64,000 nucleotides of DNA from Halobacillus sp. Marseille-Q1614 (GCF_902809865.1 NZ_CADDWH010000001.1:3534001-3598000), one strand, 5' to 3'. Shown: positions 42,302 through 50,902, numbered from the stretch's first letter. Notes: generated by a model not told the origin, from the letters alone. Numbers and translations are program-made.

Positions 42302-43009
42302 ATGAAAATCGTATATGGTGAAAATTTCATTACTATTGAAGAGGCAGATGAGCTGACAAATGAGGAAATCTTCAATACCTTGGAACAAATCGAGAAGCAG
42401 TATAAAAAAGTAGAAAATCTAACACTTATGCTGAGTCCTGAACGAAGTGTTTCATTAGAAAATGACCTGAGGGTAAAAGGCTATTGCTATACAGATGCAA
42501 AGGTTTTCTACTACCACCCATTAAAGAATTGGCGAACCCTTGATAGAACCGAAATAGAATGGGTATCGCCGGATGAGGATTCTTTTATGAAGCATTGGCT
42601 TAAAGTTATGGAAGGATCGCTGAATCCGAGAAGCGCTTTAAATATGGATGAACACATGAGCAGTGTGAAAAAAGAATTAGGATCTGCTTATAAAAAATCC
42701 TGTTTAACCGCCAGCATTGATGGCGAGATTGCAGGGGTAGCTATGCCCCATATCGAGCCGGGAACAAAGGGAGAAGGCCGTCTCTTTTATTTTGGTATGC
42801 TTCCCAATCATCGAGGGACTGGGTTGGCGAAGGATATTCATTTAGCGTCACTTAAACTGCTCGCAGAGGAATTTGACGCGTCTTATTACATAGGAGCCAC
42901 AAGCCACAAAAATACCCCCATGTTGAAAGTATTTGAGAATAACGGCTGTCATGAGAAGGCAAGAAAAAAAGTTTATAAGAAAAAAATCACACCACAGCCT
43001 TTTCAATGA
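42302..43009 (+). CDS. GNAT family N-acetyltransferase
   Basis: The 235-residue protein has a poorly conserved N-terminal half and a C-terminal GNAT domain: LTASIDGEIAGVAMPHIE, RLFYFGMLPNHRGTGLAKDIHLAS (acetyl-CoA loop H-R-G-T-G-L-A), and NTPMLKVFENNGC. The acceptor is unknown. AGGGGGC stands 6 bases before ATG 42302. It is followed by 135 bases with several GTAACT-like short repeats but no site I can identify. Confidence 0.8.
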   Translation: MKIVYGENFITIEEADELTNEEIFNTLEQIEKQYKKVENLTLMLSPERSVSLENDLRVKGYCYTDAKVFYYHPLKNWRTLDRTEIEWVSPDEDSFMKHWLKVMEGSLNPRSALNMDEHMSSVKKELGSAYKKSCLTASIDGEIAGVAMPHIEPGTKGEGRLFYFGMLPNHRGTGLAKDIHLASLKLLAEEFDASYYIGATSHKNTPMLKVFENNGCHEKARKKVYKKKITPQPFQ

Positions 43010-43144
43010 ATCTCTCTATCTATATAGCAATAATGGCAATACTTTGGTAAGGTGTAGGTAACTTGGTAACTTACATAACTTTCAGAAAAGTAACACTTTA
43101 GTTATACATAAGTAGAATATTCCTAAAAAGGTTGGAGAGAACTG

Positions 43145-43918
43145 ATGACTCTTAAACAATTAGCAATGACGGTAGCGCAGGCTTATGAGAAAAACTCCAA
43201 AGTTGAAGCCATTTATATTGCGGGCTCTCTTTCTAGAGAATGGGCGGATGAACATTCAGATATTGAATTGAACATATTGTGGGCTGAAGCTCCTGATAAG
43301 GAAGACCGCTTAGCCGTAATTAATGAAGTCCAAGGCGAGATTATCGATTTTCATGAGTACGAGGAAAATGAATGGTCGGAGGCTTACAGGGTGGAAGGCG
43401 TAAAGCTTGAGATCAGCAGTTTTCTTACAGAATCCGTACTGCGTAGTATCCAAAGGGTAACTAAAGAATTTGATACAAATGTAGATGACCAATGTATTGT
43501 AGCTTCAATCCATTATGGAATTCCTTTGTATGGAGAAGAGCTGCTCGATGGATTAAAAGCTAAAGTGCTCGTCTATCCTGAACAGCTGAGCGGTGAGATG
43601 ATTGATGAATATTCCCGGTTAGAGAAACGCTGGGATAACCGTCAGGCCTTACTTGAGCGGGAAGACTGGCTGATGTTTTATTCTGTGCTGACTTCCGTGC
43701 AGTCCAGAATCATGGGGCTCTTATTTGGTTTGAATTGTATGTATGTTCATCATCCATCCTATAAGTGGCAGAAGGATGCCCTTGAAACGATGAATATTAA
43801 ACCAGATCATATCCACGAGAGAGTAAATCGTGTCTTTCTTGAAAGGCCTTCCGAGGGGCTGAAGGAGATGGAAGCCATTGTGGAAGACGTCAGGAAGTTA
43901 GTTGAAGATAAAGAATAA
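43145..43918 (+). CDS. Nucleotidyltransferase-domain protein
   Basis: The 257-residue protein has the nucleotidyltransferase signature AGSLSREWADEHSDIELNILW, i.e. G-S followed by D-x-E metal ligands, and a third acidic strand near KLEISSF. The C-terminal half is helical with EDWLMFYSVLTSVQSRIMGLLFGLN, as in DUF4037-type proteins. Relatives modify small molecules such as aminoglycosides or act in toxin-antitoxin pairs; no HEPN partner is next to it. GGAGAG precedes ATG 43145. Function unassigned. Confidence 0.72.
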   Translation: MTLKQLAMTVAQAYEKNSKVEAIYIAGSLSREWADEHSDIELNILWAEAPDKEDRLAVINEVQGEIIDFHEYEENEWSEAYRVEGVKLEISSFLTESVLRSIQRVTKEFDTNVDDQCIVASIHYGIPLYGEELLDGLKAKVLVYPEQLSGEMIDEYSRLEKRWDNRQALLEREDWLMFYSVLTSVQSRIMGLLFGLNCMYVHHPSYKWQKDALETMNIKPDHIHERVNRVFLERPSEGLKEMEAIVEDVRKLVEDKE

Positions 43919-43922
43919 AGCA

Positions 43923-43955
43923 TAAAAAAGGAAGCCCTTACAAGGCTTCCTTTTA
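43923..43955. terminator. Bidirectional intrinsic terminator
   Basis: AAAAGGAAGCC pairs with GGCTTCCTTTT around CTTACAA, between convergent genes. Confidence 0.9.
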
Positions 43956-44318
43956 TTGTGTCTGCGCTTTCAGCTCTTTATATTCTTCATCGGTAAAAGC
44001 TCTCGACTTTGATAAAAACCTTTTACCTTCTACGCCTTCTAAGGAAAACATACCTCCACGGCCTTCTACTACATCAATAATCAGCTGCGTATGCTTCCAA
44101 TAGTCATACTGCTTTTTATTCATGTAGAAAGGAGTTCCGCCAATCTCTCCAAGAAGCACATCCTGACTGCCAATTAATAAGTCACCCTCTTGATAACACA
44201 TAGGGGAGCTCCCGTCACAGCAGCCTCCTGACTGGTGAAACATAAGAGGCCCGTGCTTTTCTTTTAATGTGGCAATGAGTTCAAGGGCTTCTTCAGTAGC
44301 TGTTACTCTTTCTACCAT
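43953..44318 (-). CDS. DUF779 family protein
   Basis: The 121-residue protein matches DUF779: LMFHQSGGCCDGSSPMCYQEGD with Cys33, Cys34 and Cys41, and YMNKKQYDYWKHTQLIIDVVEG. DUF779 genes are known to travel with aldehyde dehydrogenases of the ExaC/AldB type, as here, but their role is unknown. The cysteines suggest metal binding. AAAGGAGGTGA lies 11 bases before ATG 44318. Between it and the dehydrogenase lie two tandem family B repeats. Confidence 0.85.
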   Translation of the reverse strand: MVERVTATEEALELIATLKEKHGPLMFHQSGGCCDGSSPMCYQEGDLLIGSQDVLLGEIGGTPFYMNKKQYDYWKHTQLIIDVVEGRGGMFSLEGVEGKRFLSKSRAFTDEEYKELKAQTQ

Positions 44319-44360
44319 GGTGGGTGAGTCACCTCCTTTTAAAGGTTCAGGCGATTTTCA

Positions 44361-44603
44361 CATTTCGATTGTCCAGCTTCGTCTCGCAGTCCCTAGCGTC
44401 ATAAGCAACCCGGCTATGTGAAGAAAGACCGCTTCACTTCGTCGTTTAGCTTATGCGTATGGGCCTAATCGCTCGCCTCCGCATTTCAATTGTCCAGCTT
44501 CGTCTCGCAGTCCCTAGCGTCATAAGCAACCCGGCTATGTGAAGAAAAGACCGCTTCACTTCGCCGTTTAGCTTATGCGTACAGGCCTAACCGCTCGCCT
44601 CCG
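44361..44603 (+). repeat. Two tandem family B structured repeats
   Basis: Unit 1 (44361-44481) and unit 2 (44482-44603) are nearly identical: each starts CATTTCRATTGTCCAGC, carries CTAGCGTCATAAGCAACCC answered by GTTTAGCTTATGCGTA, an inner AGACCGCTTCACTTCG, and ends CGCTCGCCTCCG. They differ at only a handful of bases and by one extra A in unit 2. A diverged single copy lies at 3080-3200. There is no coding potential. Confidence 0.85.
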
Positions 44604-44612
44604 CATTTGATT

Positions 44613-46133
44613 TTAGAAAAATCCTAGTTTCTGCGGGCTGTAACTGACGAGGAGATTCTTCGTCTGCTGGTAATGGTCGAGCATCATCTTATGGTTTTCA
44701 CGGCCGACCCCTGACATTTTATACCCGCCAAATGCTGCGTGGGCAGGGTAGGAGTGGTAGCAGTTTGTCCACACTCGGCCGGCTTGAATGCCGCGTCCGA
44801 AACGGTAGGCTGTATTCATATCGCGTGTCCAGATCCCTGCTCCAAGTCCGTACAATGTATCGTTGGCAATCGACATAGCTTCTTCTTTGTCTTTAAACGT
44901 AGTGACAGATAATACAGGCCCGAAGATTTCCTCCTGGAAAACTCTCATTTCATTGTTTCCTTTAAACATTGTAGGCTGCACATAATAACCGTCGGCAAAG
45001 TCGCCTTCCATCTGATTGCGTTCGCCTCCGACTAAGCATTCAGCACCTTCTTCTTTTCCTATATTTAAATAGGACAGAATTTTATCCAGCTGCTCAGAGG
45101 AAGCCTGTGCTCCCATCATTACTTCAGGATCTAGCGGGTTGCCTGTTTTAATAGCTTTCACACGCTCGAGGGCTCTTTCCATAAATTTGTCATAGATGGA
45201 TTCATGGATAAGGGCTCGTGATGGACACGTACAGACTTCACCTTGGTTAAGAGCGAACATGACCATTCCTTCAATTGCCTTGTCTAAGAAATCATCATCT
45301 TTATCCATGATATCTTCAAAGAATATATTAGGTGATTTTCCGCCAAGTTCTAAAGTAACAGGTATGATATTTTGCGAAGCGTATTGCATGATCATACGCC
45401 CGGTAGTCGTTTCGCCGGTAAATGCTACTTTATTGATTCTCGGGTTTTGAGCGAGAGGCTTACCAGCTTCTAAGCCAAAGCCGTTGACTACGTTCAAAAC
45501 ACCAGCCGGCAGTAAGTCTTCAATAAGTTCAAGTAAGTACATGAGTGACGCAGGCGTCTGCTCTGCGGGCTTTAGAACAATTGCATTTCCTGCGGCCAGT
45601 GCAGGTGCTATTTTCCATGTGGCCATTAGAATTGGGAAATTCCAAGGAATGATTTGACCGACTACCCCTAGCGGCTCTTTAAAATGATAAGCTACAGTGT
45701 CGTTATCGATTTCTCCAATCGTTCCTTCTTCAGAACGAATAACAGAAGCAAAGTAACGGAAATGGTCAATTGCGAGCGGAATATCCGCATTCAATGTTTC
45801 GCGGACGGCTTTACCGTTCTCCCATGTCTCCGCAACAGCCAGATTTTCCAAGTTTTCTTCCATACGATCAGCTATTCTATTTAAGATAAGGGAACGTTCG
45901 GTTACAGAAGTTCTTCCCCACGCGTCCTTTACTTTGTGAGCCGCATCTAATGCAAGCTCGATATCTTCTTCCGTTGAACGGGCGACCTGACAGAAATTTT
46001 TGCCTGTAACTGGTGAGACATTATCGAAGTATTGGCCTTTCACAGGGGGAGTCCATTCACCGCCAATAAAGTTGTCGTAACGCTCTTTAAATTGTACAAT
46101 CGATCCTTCCGTGTTAGGAAATGCATATACCAT
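44613..46133 (-). CDS. Aldehyde dehydrogenase (AldB/ExaC type)
   Basis: The 506-residue NAD(P)-dependent enzyme has [32 protein letters not shown]-type cofactor binding (PWNFP and KPAEQTP visible), FTGETTTGR, the catalytic Glu in LELGGKSPN, and the catalytic Cys in [17 protein letters not shown]. The N-C-x-C form with paired cysteines is usual for the acetaldehyde/AldB group. It oxidises acetaldehyde or a similar aldehyde to the acid. AGGAGGAATAA precedes ATG 46133. The cre box upstream predicts repression by preferred sugars. It forms a pair with the DUF779 gene. Confidence 0.92.
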   Translation of the reverse strand: MVYAFPNTEGSIVQFKERYDNFIGGEWTPPVKGQYFDNVSPVTGKNFCQVARSTEEDIELALDAAHKVKDAWGRTSVTERSLILNRIADRMEENLENLAVAETWENGKAVRETLNADIPLAIDHFRYFASVIRSEEGTIGEIDNDTVAYHFKEPLGVVGQIIPWNFPILMATWKIAPALAAGNAIVLKPAEQTPASLMYLLELIEDLLPAGVLNVVNGFGLEAGKPLAQNPRINKVAFTGETTTGRMIMQYASQNIIPVTLELGGKSPNIFFEDIMDKDDDFLDKAIEGMVMFALNQGEVCTCPSRALIHESIYDKFMERALERVKAIKTGNPLDPEVMMGAQASSEQLDKILSYLNIGKEEGAECLVGGERNQMEGDFADGYYVQPTMFKGNNEMRVFQEEIFGPVLSVTTFKDKEEAMSIANDTLYGLGAGIWTRDMNTAYRFGRGIQAGRVWTNCYHSYPAHAAFGGYKMSGVGRENHKMMLDHYQQTKNLLVSYSPQKLGFF

Positions 46134-46165
46134 CGTTATTTATTCCTCCTGTTTCAACGATTTAG

Positions 46166-46179
46166 TGCAAACGCTTACA
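46166..46179 (-). promoter_or_regulatory. cre box of the aldehyde dehydrogenase gene
   Basis: The reverse strand reads TGTAAGCGTTTGCA, a full match to TGNAANCGNWNNCA, between promoter and start codon. Confidence 0.8.
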
Positions 46180-46213
46180 AAAAGCCCCATAATATACCTT
46201 TGCACTTGATTCG

Positions 46214-46242
46214 AAATTATCACTGTCTCTGAATTTTGTCAA
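46214..46242 (-). promoter_or_regulatory. Promoter of the aldehyde dehydrogenase gene
   Basis: On the reverse strand TTGACA (46237-46242) and TAATTT (46214-46219) are separated by 17 bases. Confidence 0.6.
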
Positions 46243-46425
46243 TTATTAGACAACTATTATCTCGAATTCAAACGATTTTTGGGAATGTTTTTTTCACCTT
46301 CAGAGGCTGGGGACTTTTTGTTATAATTAATCTATTAATAGTCAGGCTCTTTTAATGTTGATAGAAAGGAAACAAGTTCCTTGTAAGGAAAGCTTTTAGA
46401 GCCAAATGATAAAGGAGAAGAATAT

Positions 46426-47301
46426 ATGACTACCACTAATAGAATTCTGCTCGTAGATGGAATGGCTCTGCTTTTCCGAGCATTTTATGCTACAGCTATG
46501 AGCAATTATTATATGATTAACAGTAAAGGAATGCCGACCAATGGCGTATACGGAATGATGAAGCACTTGTTTACGGCGATCGATAGATATCAGCCGACGC
46601 ATGTTGTCTGCTGCTGGGATATGGGGAGCAAAACGTTTCGAAACGATATGTTCCCCGACTATAAAGCGAACCGGGGAGCACCTCCCGAGGAGCTAATCCC
46701 TCAATTTGATCTTGCTAAAGAAGTTGTCGGATCTTTGGACATACCAAATATTGGTCAAGTCGGATTTGAAGCGGATGACTGCATGGGTACACTGAGCCGT
46801 GAATATAGTGACCATTCCCAGGTGTTCATTTTGACAGGAGACCAGGATATGCTTCAGCTTCTGCAGCCAAATGTTTCTGTTATCCTATTGAAAAAAGGAT
46901 ATGGAAATTATGCGGAGTACAGAGAAGATTCCTTTTATGAAGAAAAAGGCATTACACCTCAGCAGATGGTTGATCTGAAAGCTCTAATGGGGGACAGCAG
47001 TGATAACTACCCTGGAGTAAGAGGGATAGGGGAGAAAACAGCTCTGAAGCTATTGATGAAGCACAAATCCATTGAAGGGATACTGGAAAATCTCGATCAG
47101 CTGACAAAAGGGCAAAGAGCTAAAATCGAGCAGGATCTTGAGATGCTTCACCTCTCCAGGAAGCTCGCCCGTATAAATTGTGAAGCTGACGTCAACTGCT
47201 CTCTTGAAGATGCTTTATTTTATATCGATGAACCCCGTATGGCCAGTAAATTTGATGATCTTGAATTTAGAAATTGGAAAAAGAATATTGTCGGCATGTA
47301 A
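46426..47301 (+). CDS. ypcP: 5'-3' exonuclease (YpcP type)
   Basis: The 291-residue protein is a stand-alone 5' nuclease like that fused to DNA polymerase I: LLVDGMALLFRAFYA, CWDMGSKTFRNDMFPDYKANR, EADDCMGTL, LTGDQDMLQLL and the helix-hairpin-helix DNLPGVRGIGEKTA-type (here SDNYPGVRGIGEKTALKLL). The acidic metal ligands are present. It removes RNA primers or flaps, complementing PolA. AAAGGAG lies 8 bases before ATG 46426. A bidirectional terminator separates it from the convergent regulator. Confidence 0.9.
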   Translation: MTTTNRILLVDGMALLFRAFYATAMSNYYMINSKGMPTNGVYGMMKHLFTAIDRYQPTHVVCCWDMGSKTFRNDMFPDYKANRGAPPEELIPQFDLAKEVVGSLDIPNIGQVGFEADDCMGTLSREYSDHSQVFILTGDQDMLQLLQPNVSVILLKKGYGNYAEYREDSFYEEKGITPQQMVDLKALMGDSSDNYPGVRGIGEKTALKLLMKHKSIEGILENLDQLTKGQRAKIEQDLEMLHLSRKLARINCEADVNCSLEDALFYIDEPRMASKFDDLEFRNWKKNIVGM

Positions 47302-47304
47302 TAG

Positions 47305-47337
47305 AGGTCAGTCCTTTTAAGGGACTGACCTTTTATT
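47305..47337. terminator. Bidirectional intrinsic terminator
   Basis: AGGTCAGTCC pairs with GGACTGACCT around CTTTTAAG, with T-rich flanks on both strands. It lies immediately after the regulator stop and leaves no room for a downstream peptide gene. Confidence 0.88.
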
Positions 47338-47340
47338 CTT

Positions 47341-48606
47341 CTAATATAGATCCTTTTTCTGAGCCGTCTTATAACGGTTGGCTTCAATAAAGAGCATCGA
47401 GCATTTTTTGTACATTCTCTTCTCATAGTAGATTTCTCCCAGGAGCTCGAGATGTTCTTTATAATCCTCGTATTCGTTGAGCTCCCGGAAGTCTGGGATG
47501 ATTTTTTTCTCAAGCTTTTCAATAAAAGAGGGCTTATGAGTTGTATGCAGGATGATGTGCTTGAGTACAAACAGTTTGTGAATGTATTTTAAGTCATTAG
47601 ACTGCAAGGCTTCTGCTTCACCAAGTGAAAGATATTCCCACGCAGACTCTTCGCTGTTATTCCCATAATAGTGGGTTTCTGCTAATAGAAATAAAGTGCT
47701 GACTGTTGAGATGCCCTGTTTTTTCTTGAAATCTAAGGCCTCTTGCAAGTAATCAAGAGCCTGTTCATATTTTCCCTGATTATAATTAACGCAGCCTAAA
47801 TTATGATACACCTTTCCTTGTTCAGTTAAATTAAGCTGATTTTTGGAGACTCGTAACAGCTTTAAGAAAAGGCGTTCAGCCACGTGGTAAACCTCCAGGC
47901 AGTTAAAGTTAATCGCAAGAAGGATATGGCAATCAGTGACCCTTTGATAGTTCAGGGAATTCTGATAGCTGTCGAGAGCAATTTCGGCATAATAATTGGA
48001 TTCTACATACATGCGAAGACGATTGTAGGAAAGAGCCAGATGGTAGTAAAGCTCATGATCACTTAGCGGAAGCTGTTCTAAAACCTCGTCAGCCGAGTGA
48101 AAGTGTTTAATCGCATTTTTATAATCAGCAAGTAAAAAATAATGGAGACCAATTGTTTTGTAATAGAGAAAACGATATTCTTGGGAGGATTGGGAAAAAA
48201 CATCGTGAAGTTCTTTTAGGGTTTTTTTAGAAAGAGGCTTACTTTTGGCAGCGAGTTTGTACCTGGATAAAATCACCTTATAAAGATTAGCCAGTTCAAT
48301 GTTATGGTTCTTGGCAAGGCTGGATTTACATGTGCGGTAAAGCTTGTCCATAAGCTCTGTATCTTTAAACTTAATCGCTTCATGCCAATGAAAAAGCTGC
48401 TCATAAATATTATCATCGAATTCTTCATTTAAGTTATCAAGTTTGATATTGAGCTTTTCTCCCAGAAGGCGGTAAATCTCGTCACTGGCATTGATCGTAT
48501 TATGCTCAATTTTGCTCAGGTAGGATGCGGAACAGATCCCTGAAGCTAATTCTTCTAAAGTTAAATCTCTGTATTTACGGTGCTGCTTGATTAATTGACC
48601 CTTCAT
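47341..48606 (-). CDS. HTH-TPR regulator of the RRNPP (NprR/PlcR-like) type, orphan
   Basis: The 421-residue protein has an N-terminal XRE helix-turn-helix (LTLEELASGICSASYLSKIEHNTINAS) and about eight or nine TPR-type helix pairs (for instance VYHNLGCVNYNQGKYEQALDYLQEALDF). This is the size and layout of B. thuringiensis NprR, which is switched by a small exported peptide. It shares motifs with the regulator at the right edge (SAYLSKIE, YAEQALD/YAEIALD, RMYKKCS/RMYKKSS). Unlike that gene it ends in a terminator with no peptide gene. GAGGTGATTTTGG precedes ATG 48606. Targets unknown. Confidence 0.82.
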   Translation of the reverse strand: MKGQLIKQHRKYRDLTLEELASGICSASYLSKIEHNTINASDEIYRLLGEKLNIKLDNLNEEFDDNIYEQLFHWHEAIKFKDTELMDKLYRTCKSSLAKNHNIELANLYKVILSRYKLAAKSKPLSKKTLKELHDVFSQSSQEYRFLYYKTIGLHYFLLADYKNAIKHFHSADEVLEQLPLSDHELYYHLALSYNRLRMYVESNYYAEIALDSYQNSLNYQRVTDCHILLAINFNCLEVYHVAERLFLKLLRVSKNQLNLTEQGKVYHNLGCVNYNQGKYEQALDYLQEALDFKKKQGISTVSTLFLLAETHYYGNNSEESAWEYLSLGEAEALQSNDLKYIHKLFVLKHIILHTTHKPSFIEKLEKKIIPDFRELNEYEDYKEHLELLGEIYYEKRMYKKCSMLFIEANRYKTAQKKDLY

Positions 48607-48799
48607 CCAAAATCACCTCTTCTTCCTGACAGTAAAAACATTATAGCAAAAGATGTGTGAAAATAGTATGAGAAATGGGTATTTTGTCATATCCTGGTGT
48701 ATCGGGCCGGTACCATTGTTTATCCTTCCGTCGGCGGTGGCATACGATAAATCATAATGAAGGGTATAATTAAGAAGACCGAATTTTAGAAAAAATGAC

Positions 48800-48843
48800 C
48801 AAAAAAACAACCAACCGCCGTTTTGGGGTTGGTTGTTTTTTTA
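48800..48843. terminator. Bidirectional intrinsic terminator
   Basis: AACAACCAACC pairs with GGTTGGTTGTT around GCCGTTTTGG, with A and T tracts outside. It ends the reverse gene at 48844. The stretch 48616-48799 is presumably the promoter of the upstream-lying regulator; I see no gene in it. Confidence 0.88.
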
Positions 48844-49476
48844 TTAGAGAGTTTTTAAGGCGTCTTCAATCTGCGTATCACCTGAAACAAGTTCAAATGT
48901 TTTATGATAAGCATTTGGTTCCTGCAGGGAAGCGATGATTGTTTTAGCTACATCTGCTCTTGGGATATTGTCGCGTGCGACTTTTTCACCGACTTTTATT
49001 TTGCTTGTGCTTTCCTCATCCGTAAGGCCGCCTGGGCGAACAATCGTATAATCAAGCTCTGTTCTTTTAAGGTATTCATCCGCCTGGCTCTTCATATCAA
49101 GGTAAAATTTAAAGCTGCCTTCAGCTTCACTGGAATCATCCGCATTGATCGCACTTAGCATTACGAACTTTTTAATACCGAACTTCTCTGTGTGCTTGAC
49201 TAAGTTAATTGCACCATCACGGTCCACTGCTTCTGTCTGGTCCGGACCTGTAGATGAACCGGAACCGGCAGCGAAAATAACCGCGTCCATTCCTTTAACG
49301 GCATGACCGACATCTTTCTTAAGATCGGCCAGTACAGGAATACCGCCAAGTTTTTCAATATTGCTCTTCTGCTCTTCTTTACGAACCATACCGTACGGCT
49401 CGTGACCATCTTCTTTTAAATATTGTATGAGTAAACGTCCTGTTTTTCCGTTAGCTCCCGCTACTAGTACTTTCAT
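48844..49476 (-). CDS. NAD(P)-binding atypical SDR (YhfK-like)
   Basis: The 210-residue protein has the glycine motif VLVAGANGKTGRLLIQYL, DAVIFAAGSGSSTG, VMLSAINADD and DYTIVRPGGLTDEE, as in NmrA-like/atypical short-chain dehydrogenases such as B. subtilis YhfK. These proteins often sense or use NADPH. ATG 49476 puts the Rossmann strand at the N-terminus and has GGGAG 11 bases upstream; an in-frame ATG at 49497 lacks a site. It is a single gene. Confidence 0.83.
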   Translation of the reverse strand: MKVLVAGANGKTGRLLIQYLKEDGHEPYGMVRKEEQKSNIEKLGGIPVLADLKKDVGHAVKGMDAVIFAAGSGSSTGPDQTEAVDRDGAINLVKHTEKFGIKKFVMLSAINADDSSEAEGSFKFYLDMKSQADEYLKRTELDYTIVRPGGLTDEESTSKIKVGEKVARDNIPRADVAKTIIASLQEPNAYHKTFELVSGDTQIEDALKTL

Positions 49477-49539
49477 CGTTACAAAAACTCCCTTCATTAA
49501 TTCTGCGTCTGCTTATTGTTTAGCCTGATCTTTTGGCTA

Positions 49540-50490
49540 TTAAACATTAGAAGGGGCAGGGAAGCACAGTTCCTGATAATTGCACATCGCGCAGATTTTT
49601 GGATTCGTCTGCATAGGAAAAGAATCGAGAGGCTTAGGAGCATTCTTGCTTTCATCTGCTAATAGAGACTGCATATGCTCAATGCTGATATTATAAAGCC
49701 GCTGCACATTCATAACATCATGTTCTGTCAGCGTATGCTCAACAGAAGTCCCATCTAGCAGGTACTCATTACGGATCACAATCACCTCAAGAGAATCAAT
49801 ATTATACTTTTGCTTTAGATATAACGCATAGAGCGCCAGCTGATTGCGGTCTTCCTCCGAGGATTTCCCTGTTTTCCAGTCGACGATGACCCAGCGGTTA
49901 TTCTTCAAATCTTTATACACTAAGTCCATGACAATAAAGATTTTAACTCCATTTATCATCATATAGCGGAACTTCTCTGATTCTAAAAAGCGCATATCCT
50001 TTTTATTCAGTACATCGGCAAAGGACGTACTCGCATAAAAGTTCTTCACAGTGGTATGAAGCCTTTCAGTGATTTTCTCGATTTTTCCTGCGGGCAGAGT
50101 GTTCGTTTGACTATAGTAAATCTCGTGAAGCATCGTATAATGCTTCGGCCTGTGCTGCCATAAATGCTCCTTTTTCGTAGATTCAATGAATCCACGGTTC
50201 AAGTGGTGGCGAATCTCGTCTACAACGAGCTCCTCGCTTGGAATCTCTTTATTTTGCAGAACCCGCTGGATAATTTGATAGATTAAATCGTGAACAACAC
50301 TTCCGAAATGCATTTCTAAGTTGGTAATCTTTTTTAATCGGTACGTCTGTCTCGCCAGCGTATTGGCATCTGCAAGCCAGCCGTTATGTGAGACGTAGTA
50401 ATCGTAGGCATATTTTCTTAAACAAGTCAGCATTGTTTTGTGACGGGATAGGGACCACGACAGTTCAGGGTAGTCTCTGACTTCATACAT
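49540..50490 (-). CDS. PD-(D/E)XK nuclease with Fe-S-type cysteines (RecB/Cas4-like)
   Basis: The 316-residue protein begins with the RecB-family SLSRHKTMLTCLRKYAYDYY and continues with the nuclease core HFGSVVHDLI, FIVMDLVYKD and VIVDWKTGK. Four cysteines, Cys23, Cys300, Cys303 and Cys309 (ICAMCNYQELC), are spaced like the [4Fe-4S] cluster of Cas4 and AddB. There is no helicase domain and no CRISPR array, so it is a stand-alone enzyme. It lies 16 bases downstream of the alkyltransferase-like gene on the same strand, suggesting a DNA-repair unit. Its substrate is unknown. Confidence 0.82.
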   Translation of the reverse strand: MYEVRDYPELSWSLSRHKTMLTCLRKYAYDYYVSHNGWLADANTLARQTYRLKKITNLEMHFGSVVHDLIYQIIQRVLQNKEIPSEELVVDEIRHHLNRGFIESTKKEHLWQHRPKHYTMLHEIYYSQTNTLPAGKIEKITERLHTTVKNFYASTSFADVLNKKDMRFLESEKFRYMMINGVKIFIVMDLVYKDLKNNRWVIVDWKTGKSSEEDRNQLALYALYLKQKYNIDSLEVIVIRNEYLLDGTSVEHTLTEHDVMNVQRLYNISIEHMQSLLADESKNAPKPLDSFPMQTNPKICAMCNYQELCFPAPSNV

Positions 50491-50506
50491 CTATTAAACA
50501 CCTTCT

Positions 50507-50809
50507 TTATACATCGGCTTGATAAGTATTTAAATCGATTTTTCGGTTGATAACAGAAACGCCTTCCATTTTAAGAGCCAGCTGCTGTTCCATTGCTGCC
50601 TCTTCGTCTTTTAAAGCAATTTCACCTTTTGCGTTGAGGACGCGGTGCCAAGGAAGGTGATGTTTCCGGCTCATTGAATGGAGAATTCGAACGACCTGTC
50701 TTGCTGCCCGGGGGCTGCCTGCTTTTGCAGCCACCTGGCCATATGTCATGACACGGCCTTCAGGGATTGAACGAATCACCGTGAGGACATTTTCGGTAAA
50801 AGGCTTCAT
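50507..50809 (-). CDS. Alkyltransferase-like (ATL) DNA repair protein
   Basis: The 100-residue protein matches the MGMT DNA-binding domain: FTENVLTVIRSIPEGRVMTYGQVA, the arginine-finger helix SPRAARQVVRIL and the active-site loop PWHRV. In true alkyltransferases this loop is PCHRV; here the acceptor Cys is Trp54, so it cannot take up the alkyl group. ATL proteins bind O6-alkylguanine and hand the damage to nucleotide excision repair. ATG 50809 has AAAGGGAG about 10 bases upstream. It is paired with the PD-(D/E)XK nuclease gene. Confidence 0.9.
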   Translation of the reverse strand: MKPFTENVLTVIRSIPEGRVMTYGQVAAKAGSPRAARQVVRILHSMSRKHHLPWHRVLNAKGEIALKDEEAAMEQQLALKMEGVSVINRKIDLNTYQADV

Positions 50810-50902
50810 AAAAAACAGCTCCCTTTGCTGTTCTATCATAGATTTAATGTAACAAAATTTGGTACACTTTTTCTAAACCTATAAAAGAACGGAGGTTTAT
50901 TT

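Noticed and set aside
44361-44603. Possible CRISPR-like array (two near-identical units)
   Set aside because: The units are 121-122 bases, abut directly with no unique spacers, and have one internal stem. They are tandem copies of a dispersed repeat, not repeat-spacer units, and no cas operon is present.
48613-48810. 65-codon reverse-strand frame upstream of the orphan regulator
   Set aside because: It reads out of a terminator stem, has no ribosome site and its product has no membrane, signal or family pattern. The region is better explained as the regulator promoter.
49540-50490. Cas4 nuclease of a CRISPR system
   Set aside because: The cysteine pattern is Cas4-like, but there is no array or other cas gene. 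The neighbour is an alkyltransferase-like repair protein, so a stand-alone RecB-family nuclease is the safer call.
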